Origin: Halomonas daqiaonensis
GTDB lineage: Bacteria; Pseudomonadota; Gammaproteobacteria; Pseudomonadales; Halomonadaceae
NCBI RefSeq assembly: GCF_900109725.1
Contig: NZ_FOBC01000004.1
Span: 124,001-188,000 of the forward strand
Length of the DNA: 64,000 bases
Direction of reading: 5' to 3'
Part shown: positions 8,329 through 17,698 of the stretch, piece after piece
Position numbering within the stretch: position 1 is the first letter of the stretch
Layout of the letters: the number at the start of each line of letters is the position of its first letter
Made by a program: the position numbers and the translations under genes
The notes under the pieces: generated by a model
The model's input: the letters and a program-made list of their open reading frames with translations, nothing else
Database searches by the model: none
What the model was told of the DNA's origin: nothing

Positions 8329-9654
8329 ATGTCCCGCGATCCCGACTCTCTCACGAACGCGCCGCGCGATGCGCCGGTCGATGACGAATCGGCACCCCCG
8401 GGCTATCGCTCGCTGGTGGTGGTCCTGCTATCGCCCCTGGCCTTCGCCCTGGTCTTCGCCTGCTGGACCCTGTTCGCCGTGCTCGGTGTGGAGCTCCGCC
8501 GGGAGTTGGCGCTGGGAGGCGTCGGCTTCGCGGCGTTGCTGGCTATGCCGATGCTAGCCGGGGCCCTGGCCAGCCTGCCCATGGCACTGCTGGCCCGACA
8601 GCATGGCGGGCGTCGGGTCATGCTCGGCTGTCTGCTGCTGACCTGTCCCTTCCTGTGGTGGATCAGCCGGGCGCATCACTACCTGGAATTCCTGTTGGCC
8701 GGCTTGGGGCTGGGGCTGGGGGCCGGCTCGCTGGCCGCCGGCCTGGTCTATGTGGCGAAACTCGGGCCGCCGCGCCATGCCGGCCTGTCGCTGGGCTTCT
8801 ACGGGGCCGGCATGATGGGGGCGGGGCTTAGCTACCTGTTGCTGCCACTGGTCAGCCAGGCCTATGGCTGGCGCCTGGCACCGCTGCTCTACCTGCTGCC
8901 GGTGCTGCTGGTGGCGGCCCTGCTGTGGCTGTTCGCCGATGACGGTGATGTCCCCGTCGTCGAGCCCGAGGATGACGAGGCGCGACCAGCCAGGCCGTCT
9001 TCGCGCGTGCGAGTCCTTTATCTGGCCACCCGCCTCGCCGACTGGCAGCTGTGGCGGCTGGCCATCACCTACAGCTTCTTCTTCGGCGCCTTCGTGGCGC
9101 TGGCGCTATGGCTGCCCGGGCATCTGACGGCCCGCTACGGCCTCTCGCTACAGGCCGCGGCGCTCTGGTCGCTGCCCTTCACGCTCGCCGTCGGGGCGGG
9201 TCAGGTGATCGGTGGTGCCCTGGCCGATCGACGCGACTTCCGCAGCCTGCGCTGGTGGATCAGCGCCTTCGTGCTGGTCTGCCTCTTCCTGCTCTCCTAT
9301 CCCCCCTTCTCCATGCGCATCGAGGGCATGCATGGCGAACTGACGCTGCACTATGCGGCACCACTATGGGGCTTTCTGGGGCTGCTGGTGGCCATGGGCG
9401 TCGCCATGGGGATGGGCCAGGGCAGCCTGATGCGGCTGATCCATCGCGATCATGGTGACGGCATGGCGCTGGTGGGGGGGCTGGCGCTGACCTTGGGCGG
9501 GCTCTTCGCTGCCCTGCTACCACCGGTCTTCGTGCTGGGCGGTGAATGGCTGGGGGTGCCTACCGCGGGCTTCATGTTCCTCTATGCCGCCCTGGTGGTG
9601 TGCATGCTGGTGATGGTGGCCGACCATGCGCGAGGACCTCGCCGTGAACGTTGA
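8329..9654 (+). CDS. Third NarK-like MFS transporter
   Basis: A 441-residue protein with 12 predicted helices. GLSLGFYGAGMMGAGLSYLL aligns with the nitrate-signature segment of NarK, and LARQHGGRRVMLG with the loop after helix 2, so it belongs to the nitrate/nitrite porter family but is divergent from narK1 and narK2. A charged central loop (about residues 203-225) and a Pro/Asp-rich N-terminal tail set it apart. It lies between narX (divergent) and narG (same strand, 200 bases downstream). Nitrite export or nitrate uptake is likely, but direction is not predictable here. The ATG lacks a clear ribosome site; upstream TTG starts are possible. Confidence 0.8.
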   Translation: MSRDPDSLTNAPRDAPVDDESAPPGYRSLVVVLLSPLAFALVFACWTLFAVLGVELRRELALGGVGFAALLAMPMLAGALASLPMALLARQHGGRRVMLGCLLLTCPFLWWISRAHHYLEFLLAGLGLGLGAGSLAAGLVYVAKLGPPRHAGLSLGFYGAGMMGAGLSYLLLPLVSQAYGWRLAPLLYLLPVLLVAALLWLFADDGDVPVVEPEDDEARPARPSSRVRVLYLATRLADWQLWRLAITYSFFFGAFVALALWLPGHLTARYGLSLQAAALWSLPFTLAVGAGQVIGGALADRRDFRSLRWWISAFVLVCLFLLSYPPFSMRIEGMHGELTLHYAAPLWGFLGLLVAMGVAMGMGQGSLMRLIHRDHGDGMALVGGLALTLGGLFAALLPPVFVLGGEWLGVPTAGFMFLYAALVVCMLVMVADHARGPRRER

Positions 9655-9687
9655 GATTGTTGGCCTAACCCTTCAACCACCAGTGCC

Positions 9688-9724
9688 TATCCCCTTGGAG
9701 GTAGGGCCCATGTATATGGAGGTA
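9688..9724. promoter_or_regulatory. NarL-type heptamers upstream of narG
   Basis: TATCCCC-TT-GGAGGTA (9688-9703) is an imperfect 7-2-7 inverted repeat (five of seven arm positions match), followed by another GGAGGTA heptamer at 9718-9724. They lie 131-167 bases before the narG start. No convincing TTGAT-N4-ATCAA box was found between 9655 and 9854. Confidence 0.6.
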
Positions 9725-9854
9725 ACCGGGCAGTATTCCCCCTTCCCATGCCGCAGAATCCTCCCCATGGAAGCTGCCTGAGCCCTGTGAGGGAGCGGCA
9801 GTCCGAGTGGCCCGGAGTGGTCACGCATCTTTATCAGGAGCCTGGAGAGCGACC

Positions 9855-12800
9855 ATGAGTCACTTCATCGATCGGCTGAACTTCTTCCGCAAGGCCCGCG
9901 AACCCTTCGCCAACGAACATGGCGAGCTTCGTCAGGAGTCCCGCGAGTGGGAGAACGGTTACCGGCAGCGCTGGCAGCACGACAAGGTGGTGAGGTCCAC
10001 CCACGGGGTGAACTGCACCGGTTCGTGCAGCTGGAAGATCTATGTCAAGAATGGCCTGGTCACCTGGGAGACCCAGCAGACCGACTACCCGCGCACCCGG
10101 CCTGATTTGCCCAATCACGAGCCGCGGGGCTGCCCGCGTGGCGCCAGCTACTCCTGGTACATCTACAGCGCCAACCGCCTCAAGCACCCGCTGATCAGGA
10201 AGCCGCTGCTCAAGCTGTGGCGCGAGGCGCTGGAGCTCAAGAAGGACCCCGTCGAGGCCTGGGCCTATATCGTCGAGGACCCGACGAAGACCAAGGAATA
10301 CAAGCGGGCCCGCGGCATGGGCGGCTTCGTGCGCGCCGACTGGAACGAACTCAACGAGCTGATCGCCGCCTCCAACGTCTACACTGCCAAGCAGTTCGGC
10401 CCGGACCGCATCATCGGCTTCTCGCCGATCCCCGCCATGTCCATGGTCAGCTACGCCGCGGGTAGCCGCTATCTGTCGCTGATCGGCGGCGTCTGCATGA
10501 GCTTCTACGACTGGTACTGCGACCTGCCGCCGGCCAGCCCCCAGACCTGGGGCGAGCAGACCGACGTGCCCGAGTCCGCCGATTGGTACAACTCCGGCTA
10601 TATCATTGCCTGGGGCTCCAACGTCCCGCAGACCCGTACCCCGGATGCCCACTTCTTCACCGAGGTACGCTACAAGGGCACCAAGACCGTCTCGATCACC
10701 CCGGACTATGCCGAGGTCTCCAAGCTCACCGACGAGTGGCTTTCCGCCAAGCAGGGCACCGATGCTGCCCTGGCCATGGCCATGGGGCACGTCATCCTCA
10801 AGGAGTTCCACCTCGACACGCCCAGCGCCTACTTCACCGACTATGTGCGCCAGTACACCGACATGCCCTTCCTGGTCGAGCTCGAGGCCCGCGAGGACGG
10901 CAGCTATGCCCCGGGGCGCCAGCTGCGTGCCAGCGATTTCGATGCCAACCTGGGCCAGGACAACAACCCCGAATGGAAGACCGTCGCCTGGGACGAGACC
11001 CGCGACCAGCTGGTGGTGCCGCGCGGCTCCATCGGCTTCCGCTGGGGCGAGACCGGTGACGAGGTAGGCAAGTGGAACCTCGAGCCGCTGGATGCCGAAG
11101 GTGCCGAGATCAAGCCACTGCTGACGCTGGCCGAACACCACGACAGCGTGGCGAGGGTGGCGTTTCCCTACTTCGGTGGCATCGCCCACGAGCACTTCGA
11201 GCATGTGAAGGGTGAAGGTGCCGGCGCTGCCGACGACCTGCTCTTCCACAACCTGCCCGTCAAGAAGATGAAGAAGGCCGACGGCAGCGAGATGCTGGCG
11301 GTCACCGTGTTCGACCTGATGTGTGCCAACTACGGCATCGACCGTGGTTTCACCGGTGACGGCGAAGACGACGGGGCGACCTCCTACGATCAGGTGCGCC
11401 CCTATACCCCCGCCTGGCAGGAGAAGATCACCGGCGTGCCGGCCGAGCAGGCTACCCGCATCGCCCGTGAGTTCGCCGACAACGCGAACAAGACCCAGGG
11501 ACGCAGCATGATTATCGTCGGTGCCGGCATGAACCACTGGTACCACATGGACATGAACTACCGTGGCCTGATCAACATGCTGGTCATGTGTGGTTGCGTC
11601 GGCCAGAGCGGCGGCGGCTGGTCCCACTACGTGGGCCAGGAGAAGCTGCGGCCACAGACCGGCTGGACCCCGCTGGCCTTCGGCCTCGACTGGCAGCGCC
11701 CGCCGCGCCACATGAACTCCACCTCCTTCTTCTACAACCACTCCTCCCAGTGGCGCTACGAGAAGCTCAAGATCAAGGAGATCCTCTCGCCCCTGGCAAA
11801 GGCCGAGGACTACCCCGGCAGTCTGGTCGACTTCAACGTGCGCTCCGAGCGCATGGGCTGGCTGCCCTCCGCCCCGCAGCTCGCCACCAACCCGCTGCGC
11901 CTGGCCGAGAAAGCCCAAGCCGCGGGACTGTCCACCAAGGACTATGCCGTCGAGCAGCTCAAGAGCGGCGAGCTGGCGTTTGCCGCGGAGGATCCGGATG
12001 CCCCCCAGAACTTCCCGCGCAACATGTTCATCTGGCGCTCCAACCTGCTGGGCAGTTCCGGCAAGGGCCATGAGTACATGCTCAAGTACCTGCTGGGCAC
12101 CCGTCACGGCATCCAGGGCAAGGACCTGGGCGAGGAGGGCGGCACCAAGCCCGAGGAGGTCAAGTGGCATGACGAGGCGCCCGAGGGCAAGCTCGATCTG
12201 CTGGTGACCCTGGACTTCCGCATGTCCACCACCTGCCTCTACTCGGACATCGTGCTGCCCACGGCGACCTGGTACGAGAAGGACGACCTCAATACATCCG
12301 ACATGCACCCCTTCATCCACCCGCTCACCGCGGCGACGGACCCGGCGTGGGAGTCGCGCAGCGACTGGGAGATCTACAAGGGCATCGCCAAGGCCTTCTC
12401 GAAGGTCTGCGTGGGGCACCTGGGCGAGGAGACTGATCTCGTCACCCTGCCGCACCAGCACGACTCTCCCGCCGAGCTGGCCCAGGTCGAGGTCAAGGAC
12501 TGGAAGAAGGGTGAGTGCGAGCCGATCCCCGGCAAGACCATGCCGGCACTGATCGAGGTCAAGCGTCATTACCCCGAGACCTATGAACGCTTCACCTCCG
12601 TGGGCCCGCTGCTGGAGAGCATCGGCAACGGCGGCAAGGGCATCAGCTGGAACACCGAGAAGGAGGTGGACCTGCTCGGCAAGCTCAACCACCGCAAGCC
12701 AGACGGGCCGCACAAGGGGCGTCCGCAGATCGAGAGTGCCGTTGACGCCGCCGAGATGATCCTGACCCTGGCGCCGGAGACCAACGGCCAGGTGGCGGTG

Positions 12801-13637
12801 AAGGCCTGGGACGCGCTGTCGAAGATCACCGGGCGGGACCATACCCACCTGGCGCATCCCAAGGAGGAGGAGAAGATCCGCTTCCGCGACATCGTCGCCC
12901 AGCCGCGCAAGATCATCTCCAGTCCGACCTGGTCCGGTCTCGAGGACGAGCACGTCTCCTACAACGCCGGCTACACCAACGTCCACGAGTTGATCCCCTG
13001 GCGTACCGTCAGCGGTCGCCAGCAGTTCTACCAGGATCACCCCTGGATGCGTGCCTTCGGCGAGAGCCTGCTGGTCTATCGTCCGCCCATCGACACCAAG
13101 GCGGCGGTGAGCGTGGCCGAGCCCAAGGGCAACGGCAATCCGGAGATCGCCCTGAACTGGATCACTCCGCACCAGAAATGGGGCATCCACTCCACCTACA
13201 GTGACAACCTGCTGATGCAGACCCTGTCGCGGGGCGGCCCCATCGTCTGGCTGTCCGAGGATGACGCCAAGTCCATCGGCGTCGAGGACAACGACTGGAT
13301 CGAGCTGTACAACGCCAACGGTGCCATCGCGGCCCGTGCGGTAGTCAGCCAGCGGGTCAAGAACGGCATGGCGATGATGTATCACGCCCAGGAGCGCATC
13401 CTGAACATGCCGGGCTCCGAGATGACGGGCACCCGGGGCGGTATCCACAACTCCGTGACCCGCGTGTGTCCCAAGCCGACCCACATGATCGGCGGCTACG
13501 CCCAGCTGTCCTACAGCTTCAACTACTACGGCACCGTCGGCTCCAACCGCGACGAATTCGTCATCGTGCGAAAGATGAAGAAGATCGACTGGCTGGATGG
13601 CGAAGGCAATGACTACGAGCAGGAGGCCGTGAAATGA
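9855..13637 (+). CDS. narG: Respiratory nitrate reductase alpha subunit
   Basis: A 1260-residue molybdopterin enzyme that reduces nitrate to nitrite on the cytoplasmic face of the inner membrane. The FS0 iron-sulfur cluster ligands are His50, Cys54, Cys58 and Cys93, equivalent to E. coli His49/Cys53/Cys57/Cys92. Asp223 in WYCDLPPAS matches the Mo ligand Asp222. There is no twin-Arg signal, as usual for cytoplasmic NarG (an N-terminal RLNFFRKAREPF remnant motif is present). The ATG at 9855 has GGAG at proper spacing. The stop overlaps the narH start (ATGA). The length matches the family, with no lesion. Confidence 0.98.
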   Translation: MSHFIDRLNFFRKAREPFANEHGELRQESREWENGYRQRWQHDKVVRSTHGVNCTGSCSWKIYVKNGLVTWETQQTDYPRTRPDLPNHEPRGCPRGASYSWYIYSANRLKHPLIRKPLLKLWREALELKKDPVEAWAYIVEDPTKTKEYKRARGMGGFVRADWNELNELIAASNVYTAKQFGPDRIIGFSPIPAMSMVSYAAGSRYLSLIGGVCMSFYDWYCDLPPASPQTWGEQTDVPESADWYNSGYIIAWGSNVPQTRTPDAHFFTEVRYKGTKTVSITPDYAEVSKLTDEWLSAKQGTDAALAMAMGHVILKEFHLDTPSAYFTDYVRQYTDMPFLVELEAREDGSYAPGRQLRASDFDANLGQDNNPEWKTVAWDETRDQLVVPRGSIGFRWGETGDEVGKWNLEPLDAEGAEIKPLLTLAEHHDSVARVAFPYFGGIAHEHFEHVKGEGAGAADDLLFHNLPVKKMKKADGSEMLAVTVFDLMCANYGIDRGFTGDGEDDGATSYDQVRPYTPAWQEKITGVPAEQATRIAREFADNANKTQGRSMIIVGAGMNHWYHMDMNYRGLINMLVMCGCVGQSGGGWSHYVGQEKLRPQTGWTPLAFGLDWQRPPRHMNSTSFFYNHSSQWRYEKLKIKEILSPLAKAEDYPGSLVDFNVRSERMGWLPSAPQLATNPLRLAEKAQAAGLSTKDYAVEQLKSGELAFAAEDPDAPQNFPRNMFIWRSNLLGSSGKGHEYMLKYLLGTRHGIQGKDLGEEGGTKPEEVKWHDEAPEGKLDLLVTLDFRMSTTCLYSDIVLPTATWYEKDDLNTSDMHPFIHPLTAATDPAWESRSDWEIYKGIAKAFSKVCVGHLGEETDLVTLPHQHDSPAELAQVEVKDWKKGECEPIPGKTMPALIEVKRHYPETYERFTSVGPLLESIGNGGKGISWNTEKEVDLLGKLNHRKPDGPHKGRPQIESAVDAAEMILTLAPETNGQVAVKAWDALSKITGRDHTHLAHPKEEEKIRFRDIVAQPRKIISSPTWSGLEDEHVSYNAGYTNVHELIPWRTVSGRQQFYQDHPWMRAFGESLLVYRPPIDTKAAVSVAEPKGNGNPEIALNWITPHQKWGIHSTYSDNLLMQTLSRGGPIVWLSEDDAKSIGVEDNDWIELYNANGAIAARAVVSQRVKNGMAMMYHAQERILNMPGSEMTGTRGGIHNSVTRVCPKPTHMIGGYAQLSYSFNYYGTVGSNRDEFVIVRKMKKIDWLDGEGNDYEQEAVK

Positions 13638-15214
13638 AGATTCGTTCCCAGGTAGGCATGGTCCTCAACCTCGACAAGTGCATCGGCTGCCACACCTGCT
13701 CGGTGACCTGCAAGAACGTCTGGACCAGCCGTGAGGGCGTCGAGTACGCCTGGTTCAACAACGTCGAGACCAAGCCCGGCATCGGCTATCCCAAGGAGTG
13801 GGAGAACCAGCACAAGTGGAAGGGCGGCTGGCTGCGTCGCAAGGATGGCAAGATCGAGCCGCGTATCGGCGGCAAGTGGCGGGTGCTGGCGAACATCTTC
13901 GCCAACCCCGACCTGCCGGAGATCGACGACTATTACGAGCCGTTCACCTTCGACTACCAGCATCTGCACACCGCCAAGCAGGGCGAGCACCAGCCCACTG
14001 CGCGGCCGCGCTCGCTGATCTCCGGCCAGCGCATGAACAAGATCGAATGGGGCCCGAACTGGGAGGAGATCCTCGGCACCGAGTTCGCCAAGCGGCGCAA
14101 GGACGCGAACTTCGAGAAGATCCAGGCCGACATCTACGGCCAGTTCGAGAACACCTTCATGATGTACCTGCCGCGGCTGTGCGAGCACTGCCTCAACCCG
14201 ACCTGCGTGGCGTCGTGCCCGAGTGGCGCGATCTACAAGCGCGAGGAGGACGGCATCGTCCTGATCGACCAGGACAAGTGCCGCGGCTGGCGGATGTGCA
14301 TCTCCGGCTGCCCCTACAAGAAGATCTACTACAACTGGAAGACCGGGAAGTCCGAGAAGTGCATCTTCTGCTATCCGCGCATCGAGGCCGGCCAGCCGAC
14401 CGTCTGCTCCGAGACCTGTGTAGGCCGGATCCGCTACCTCGGTGTGCTGCTTTACGATGCCGACCGCATCGAGGAAGTCGCCAGCTCCCCGGACGAGCGT
14501 GATCTCTATCATCGCCAGTGCGAGATCTTCCTGGATCCCAACGATCCGGAAGTGATCGCCCAGGCGAAGAAGGACGGCATCACCGATAACGTGATAGCCG
14601 CCGCCCAGGCCTCGCCGGTCTACAAGTTGGCCATGGACTGGGGGCTGGCGCTGCCGCTGCACCCGGAGTATCGCACCCTGCCGATGGTCTGGTACGTACC
14701 GCCGCTGTCGCCGATCCAGTCCGCCGCCGAGACCGGCAACGTCGAGTTTGACGGCGTCATGCCCAAGATCGAGTCGCTGCGTATTCCGGTCAAGTACCTG
14801 GCCAACATGCTCACCGCCGGTGAGGAAGAGCCCGTGATATTGGCGCTCAAGCGCCTGATGGCCATGCGCCTCTACATGCGCGGCAAGCACGTCGAGGGCA
14901 AGGCCGAGACCGAGGTGCTGGAGAGCGTGGGGCTCAGCGAGGCCCAGGTGGAGGACATGTATCGGTATCTGGCCATCGCCAATTACGAAGATCGCTTCGT
15001 GATCCCCACCAGCCACCGCGAGATGGCCACCGAGGCCTTCCCGGAGCGCGGTGGCTGCGGCTTCACCTTCGGTGACGGCTGCCATGGCGAGAGCAAGCCC
15101 AGCCTTTTCAACGGCCGCTCTCAGACCACCACCCTGGTCAAGCCGGTAGAAACCTTTGATCCGCAGAGCGTGGGTCGGCGCGATGAGAAAGCCGAGGAGG
15201 CCCGTCATGGCTGA
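13634..15214 (+). CDS. narH: Respiratory nitrate reductase beta subunit
   Basis: A 526-residue electron-transfer subunit carrying four iron-sulfur clusters between NarI hemes and NarG. Cysteine groups visible are CIGCHTCSVTC, CEHCLNPTCVASC, CRGWRMCISGC and CIFCYPRIEAG...CSETC. The Trp within CRGWRMC replaces the fourth Cys of one cluster, exactly as in E. coli NarH where it gives a [3Fe-4S] centre. It overlaps narG by 4 bases and narJ by 8 bases, showing tight translational coupling. Confidence 0.98.
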   Translation: MKIRSQVGMVLNLDKCIGCHTCSVTCKNVWTSREGVEYAWFNNVETKPGIGYPKEWENQHKWKGGWLRRKDGKIEPRIGGKWRVLANIFANPDLPEIDDYYEPFTFDYQHLHTAKQGEHQPTARPRSLISGQRMNKIEWGPNWEEILGTEFAKRRKDANFEKIQADIYGQFENTFMMYLPRLCEHCLNPTCVASCPSGAIYKREEDGIVLIDQDKCRGWRMCISGCPYKKIYYNWKTGKSEKCIFCYPRIEAGQPTVCSETCVGRIRYLGVLLYDADRIEEVASSPDERDLYHRQCEIFLDPNDPEVIAQAKKDGITDNVIAAAQASPVYKLAMDWGLALPLHPEYRTLPMVWYVPPLSPIQSAAETGNVEFDGVMPKIESLRIPVKYLANMLTAGEEEPVILALKRLMAMRLYMRGKHVEGKAETEVLESVGLSEAQVEDMYRYLAIANYEDRFVIPTSHREMATEAFPERGGCGFTFGDGCHGESKPSLFNGRSQTTTLVKPVETFDPQSVGRRDEKAEEARHG

Positions 15215-15992
15215 GGCAGCGATGCAATACCCCGCGACTGAGCCGGACATGCTGAGCCTGCGCGTGCTGGCCCGGCTGCTGGACTACCCCTCCGCAGAGC
15301 TCCAGGCTGCCGCGCCGGAAATGATCGAGATACTCGACGGCGAGCGCCGCTGGAAGGCGGCGCTGCGCACCCGCCTGATGGCGTGGTGCCAGCGTCTGCT
15401 GGAGGCCGACCTGATGGAGCTGCAGGCCGAGTACGTGGCGCTGTTCGACAAGGGGCGCAGCACCTCGTTGCTGCTCTTCGAGCACGTCCACGGCGAGTCC
15501 CGCGATCGCGGCCAAGCCATGGTCGACCTGATGGCCGAATACAGCGCCGCGGGCTTCGAGCTCGATGCCCGTGAGCTGCCGGACTATCTGCCGCTGTTCC
15601 TGGAGTATCTCTCGACCCGCCACGAGGCCGACATCGGTCGCTGGCTGGGCGAGATCCGCCATATCCTGGCTCTGCTCGCCGCCCGGCTGGAAGAGCGCGA
15701 CGCCGACCATGCCCTCGTGCCACTGGCGCTGCTGGCGCTGATCGGGGCCGAGGGAGATGTCGACGCCCATCGCGAGACGGTGAAGGAGGAGGCTCCCGAC
15801 GATACCCCGGAGGCGCTGGACGAGGTCTGGGAGGAGGAGGCGGTGCGCTTCAGTGCCGATTCCGACCAGGACTGCGCGCTGCAGTCCGCCGAAGGACGGC
15901 GTCTGGCCGAACGCAAGAAGGCCGTGCCCAGCGACCCCGTCAAGATCATGTCCAGCAGCGGCGCGTCCGACCGCGCCCCGACCGATCGCTAA
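15207..15992 (+). CDS. narJ: Nitrate reductase molybdenum cofactor assembly chaperone NarJ
   Basis: A 261-residue cytoplasmic chaperone needed to insert Mo-bisMGD into NarG; not part of the final enzyme. The TorD/DmsD/NarJ fold is indicated by LARLLDYPSAEL near the start, YVALFDKGRSTSLLLFEHVH in the middle and LPDYLPLFLEYLS further on. The acidic C-terminal third is typical of NarJ. The ATG at 15207 lies inside the end of narH with GAGGAGG upstream; longer in-frame starts are less likely. Confidence 0.96.
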   Translation: MAEAAMQYPATEPDMLSLRVLARLLDYPSAELQAAAPEMIEILDGERRWKAALRTRLMAWCQRLLEADLMELQAEYVALFDKGRSTSLLLFEHVHGESRDRGQAMVDLMAEYSAAGFELDARELPDYLPLFLEYLSTRHEADIGRWLGEIRHILALLAARLEERDADHALVPLALLALIGAEGDVDAHRETVKEEAPDDTPEALDEVWEEEAVRFSADSDQDCALQSAEGRRLAERKKAVPSDPVKIMSSSGASDRAPTDR

Positions 15993-16004
15993 AGGAGAAC
16001 CGTC

Positions 16005-16688
16005 ATGTTTAGCGAATACCTGCAACACCTGCTCTACGGCTACTACCCGTACCTGGCCGGTACGGTGTTCCTGGTCGGCAGTCTGCTGCGTTACGACCAC
16101 GGCCAGTACACCTGGAAGACCGGTTCCAGCCAGATGCTCTCGTCGAAGAACATGCGCCTGGCCAGCAACCTCTTCCATATCGGCATCATCGTGATCTTCT
16201 TCGGTCACCTGTTCGGCATGCTGACGCCGCACTGGGCCTATGCCCCCTTCCTGTCGGCGGGTGCCAAGCAGGTGCTGGCCATCGTCATCGGTGGGATCGC
16301 CGGCGTGATGTGCCTGACGGGCGGCGCCATGCTGCTCTATCGTCGCCTGAACAACCCGCGGGTCAAGGCTTCGTCCGCTCCGATGGACAACGTCATCCTC
16401 GGGCTGATCGTCTTCCAGGCGGCGCTGGGCATCATCAGCGTGTTCTTCTCGCTGGGCCACCTGGACGGCGAGATGATGCTCACCCTGGCCGCCTGGGCGC
16501 AGTCCATCGTCTTCTTCGGCGGCGGGGCGGCGGATTACATGACCGAGGTCTCCTGGATCTACAAGCTCCACGTCTTCCTCGGTCTGACCATCATCCTGCT
16601 GTTCCCCTTCTCGCGCCTGGTGCATGTGTGGAGCGTGCCGCTGGGGTATATCACTCGTCGCTATCAATTGGTTCGCAAGCGGGGCTGA
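16005..16688 (+). CDS. narI: Respiratory nitrate reductase gamma subunit (cytochrome b)
   Basis: A 227-residue inner-membrane diheme cytochrome that oxidises quinol and anchors NarGH. Five helices are predicted. Heme ligands correspond to His58 and His68 (LFHIG, FFGHLFG) and His189 and His207 (YKLHVFLG, RLVHVWS), each two residues later than E. coli His56/66/187/205. It starts 12 bases after narJ with AAAGGAG upstream. A GCCCAC/GTGGGC hairpin at 16700-16729 follows the stop without a T-run, possibly an mRNA processing or attenuation point before the isomerase gene. Confidence 0.97.
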   Translation: MFSEYLQHLLYGYYPYLAGTVFLVGSLLRYDHGQYTWKTGSSQMLSSKNMRLASNLFHIGIIVIFFGHLFGMLTPHWAYAPFLSAGAKQVLAIVIGGIAGVMCLTGGAMLLYRRLNNPRVKASSAPMDNVILGLIVFQAALGIISVFFSLGHLDGEMMLTLAAWAQSIVFFGGGAADYMTEVSWIYKLHVFLGLTIILLFPFSRLVHVWSVPLGYITRRYQLVRKRG

Positions 16689-16866
16689 GTAAAGGCCTTG
16701 CCCACACCCTTGGAAGGGGCGCCGTGGGCAGGACGAAGAAGAGGTCCTACGCCACGAATGGCGTCGGTAGCGCCCAGGGAGGGGTTCACAGCGTCGCCTC
16801 GCAGTCCTGTCGCCGGAATAGCCCCTCTTACCCAGGCTAGTTGAGAAGAGCTTCAAGGATTCTGTC

Positions 16867-17688
16867 ATGTTAAAGATCGATATCGAGCAGATCCCCGGGG
16901 GCGCCAGCCCCCCGCCCATCCGGGTCGGTGAGGCCACCATCGCGGAGGCCGACATCGCCGAGGAGATGCAGTACCACCCGGCGGACTCCGCCGGAACTGC
17001 CCAGCTCAAGGCGGCCCGCGCCCTGGTGGTGCGCGAGCTGCTGCGCCAGCGGGCGGCCGCCCTGGGAGTGGCCGAGGCCGCCGACGAGGCGGTCGATGAG
17101 GCCGATGTCGCCATCGCCGAGCTGCTGGAGCGCGAACTGGAGGTGCCCGAGCCCGCCGAGGAAGACTGCCGTCGCTTCCACGCCGCCCATCCCGAGCGCT
17201 TCAGCGAGCCCACCCGCTTGCGGGTGCGCCACGTGCTGCTGGCCGCTGCCCCGGATGACGCCCCGGCCCGCGACGCCGGCTATCGCCAGGGTGAGAAGCT
17301 GATCCGCCAGCTGCAGGAAGTGCCCGAGCGCTTCACCGAGTTCGCCCAGCGCCACTCCGCCTGTCCCTCCAGGGAGGAAGGCGGCGAGCTGGGCTGGCTG
17401 GCGCCCGGCCAGACCGTGGCCGAGCTCGACCGCGCCCTGCAGCATCTGCCCGAGGGGCTCCACGACCGCCCGCTGGCTTCCCGCTATGGCTGGCATGTCG
17501 TCAGCATTGACGAGCGCCTGGAGGGACGTGAGTTGCCTTACGAGCAGGTCGCCGAGCACGTCCGCCACAGCCTGCGCGAGCAGGCCACCCGTCGTGCCCT
17601 GCGCCACTACTTGCTGGCGCTGGAGGCTGAGATCGGTGTCGAAGGCATCGCGCTCGACGACGACAGCGCCAGTGCCCTGATGCAATAG
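16867..17688 (+). CDS. PpiC/parvulin-type peptidyl-prolyl isomerase of the nar operon
   Basis: A 273-residue NifM/parvulin-like protein. An N-terminal helical part (1-110) is followed by a rotamase domain (about 115-215) with RLRVRHVLLAA, FAQRHSACPSREEGGELGWL and RYGWHVVSIDERLEG, the standard PpiC pattern. No signal peptide is visible, so it should be cytoplasmic, unlike SurA/PpiD. Similar genes occur at this position in pseudomonad nar operons, where a role in nitrate reductase folding is proposed. AAGGA precedes the ATG. It lies 178 bases after narI and 10 bases before moaB. Confidence 0.88.
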   Translation: MLKIDIEQIPGGASPPPIRVGEATIAEADIAEEMQYHPADSAGTAQLKAARALVVRELLRQRAAALGVAEAADEAVDEADVAIAELLERELEVPEPAEEDCRRFHAAHPERFSEPTRLRVRHVLLAAAPDDAPARDAGYRQGEKLIRQLQEVPERFTEFAQRHSACPSREEGGELGWLAPGQTVAELDRALQHLPEGLHDRPLASRYGWHVVSIDERLEGRELPYEQVAEHVRHSLREQATRRALRHYLLALEAEIGVEGIALDDDSASALMQ

Positions 17689-17698
17689 GAGAGACTCC

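Noticed and set aside
9834-13484. A 1216-codon open frame antisense to narG
   Set aside because: It mirrors the codon phase of narG in GC-rich DNA, has low-complexity His/Gly/Val/Leu composition and resembles no family; narG itself is complete and conserved.
13613-15250. A 545-codon open frame antisense to narH
   Set aside because: Shadow of narH with no domain or ribosome site.
16700-16729. Hairpin after narI as transcription terminator
   Set aside because: No T-run follows and the downstream genes belong functionally to the operon; kept only as a possible processing site.
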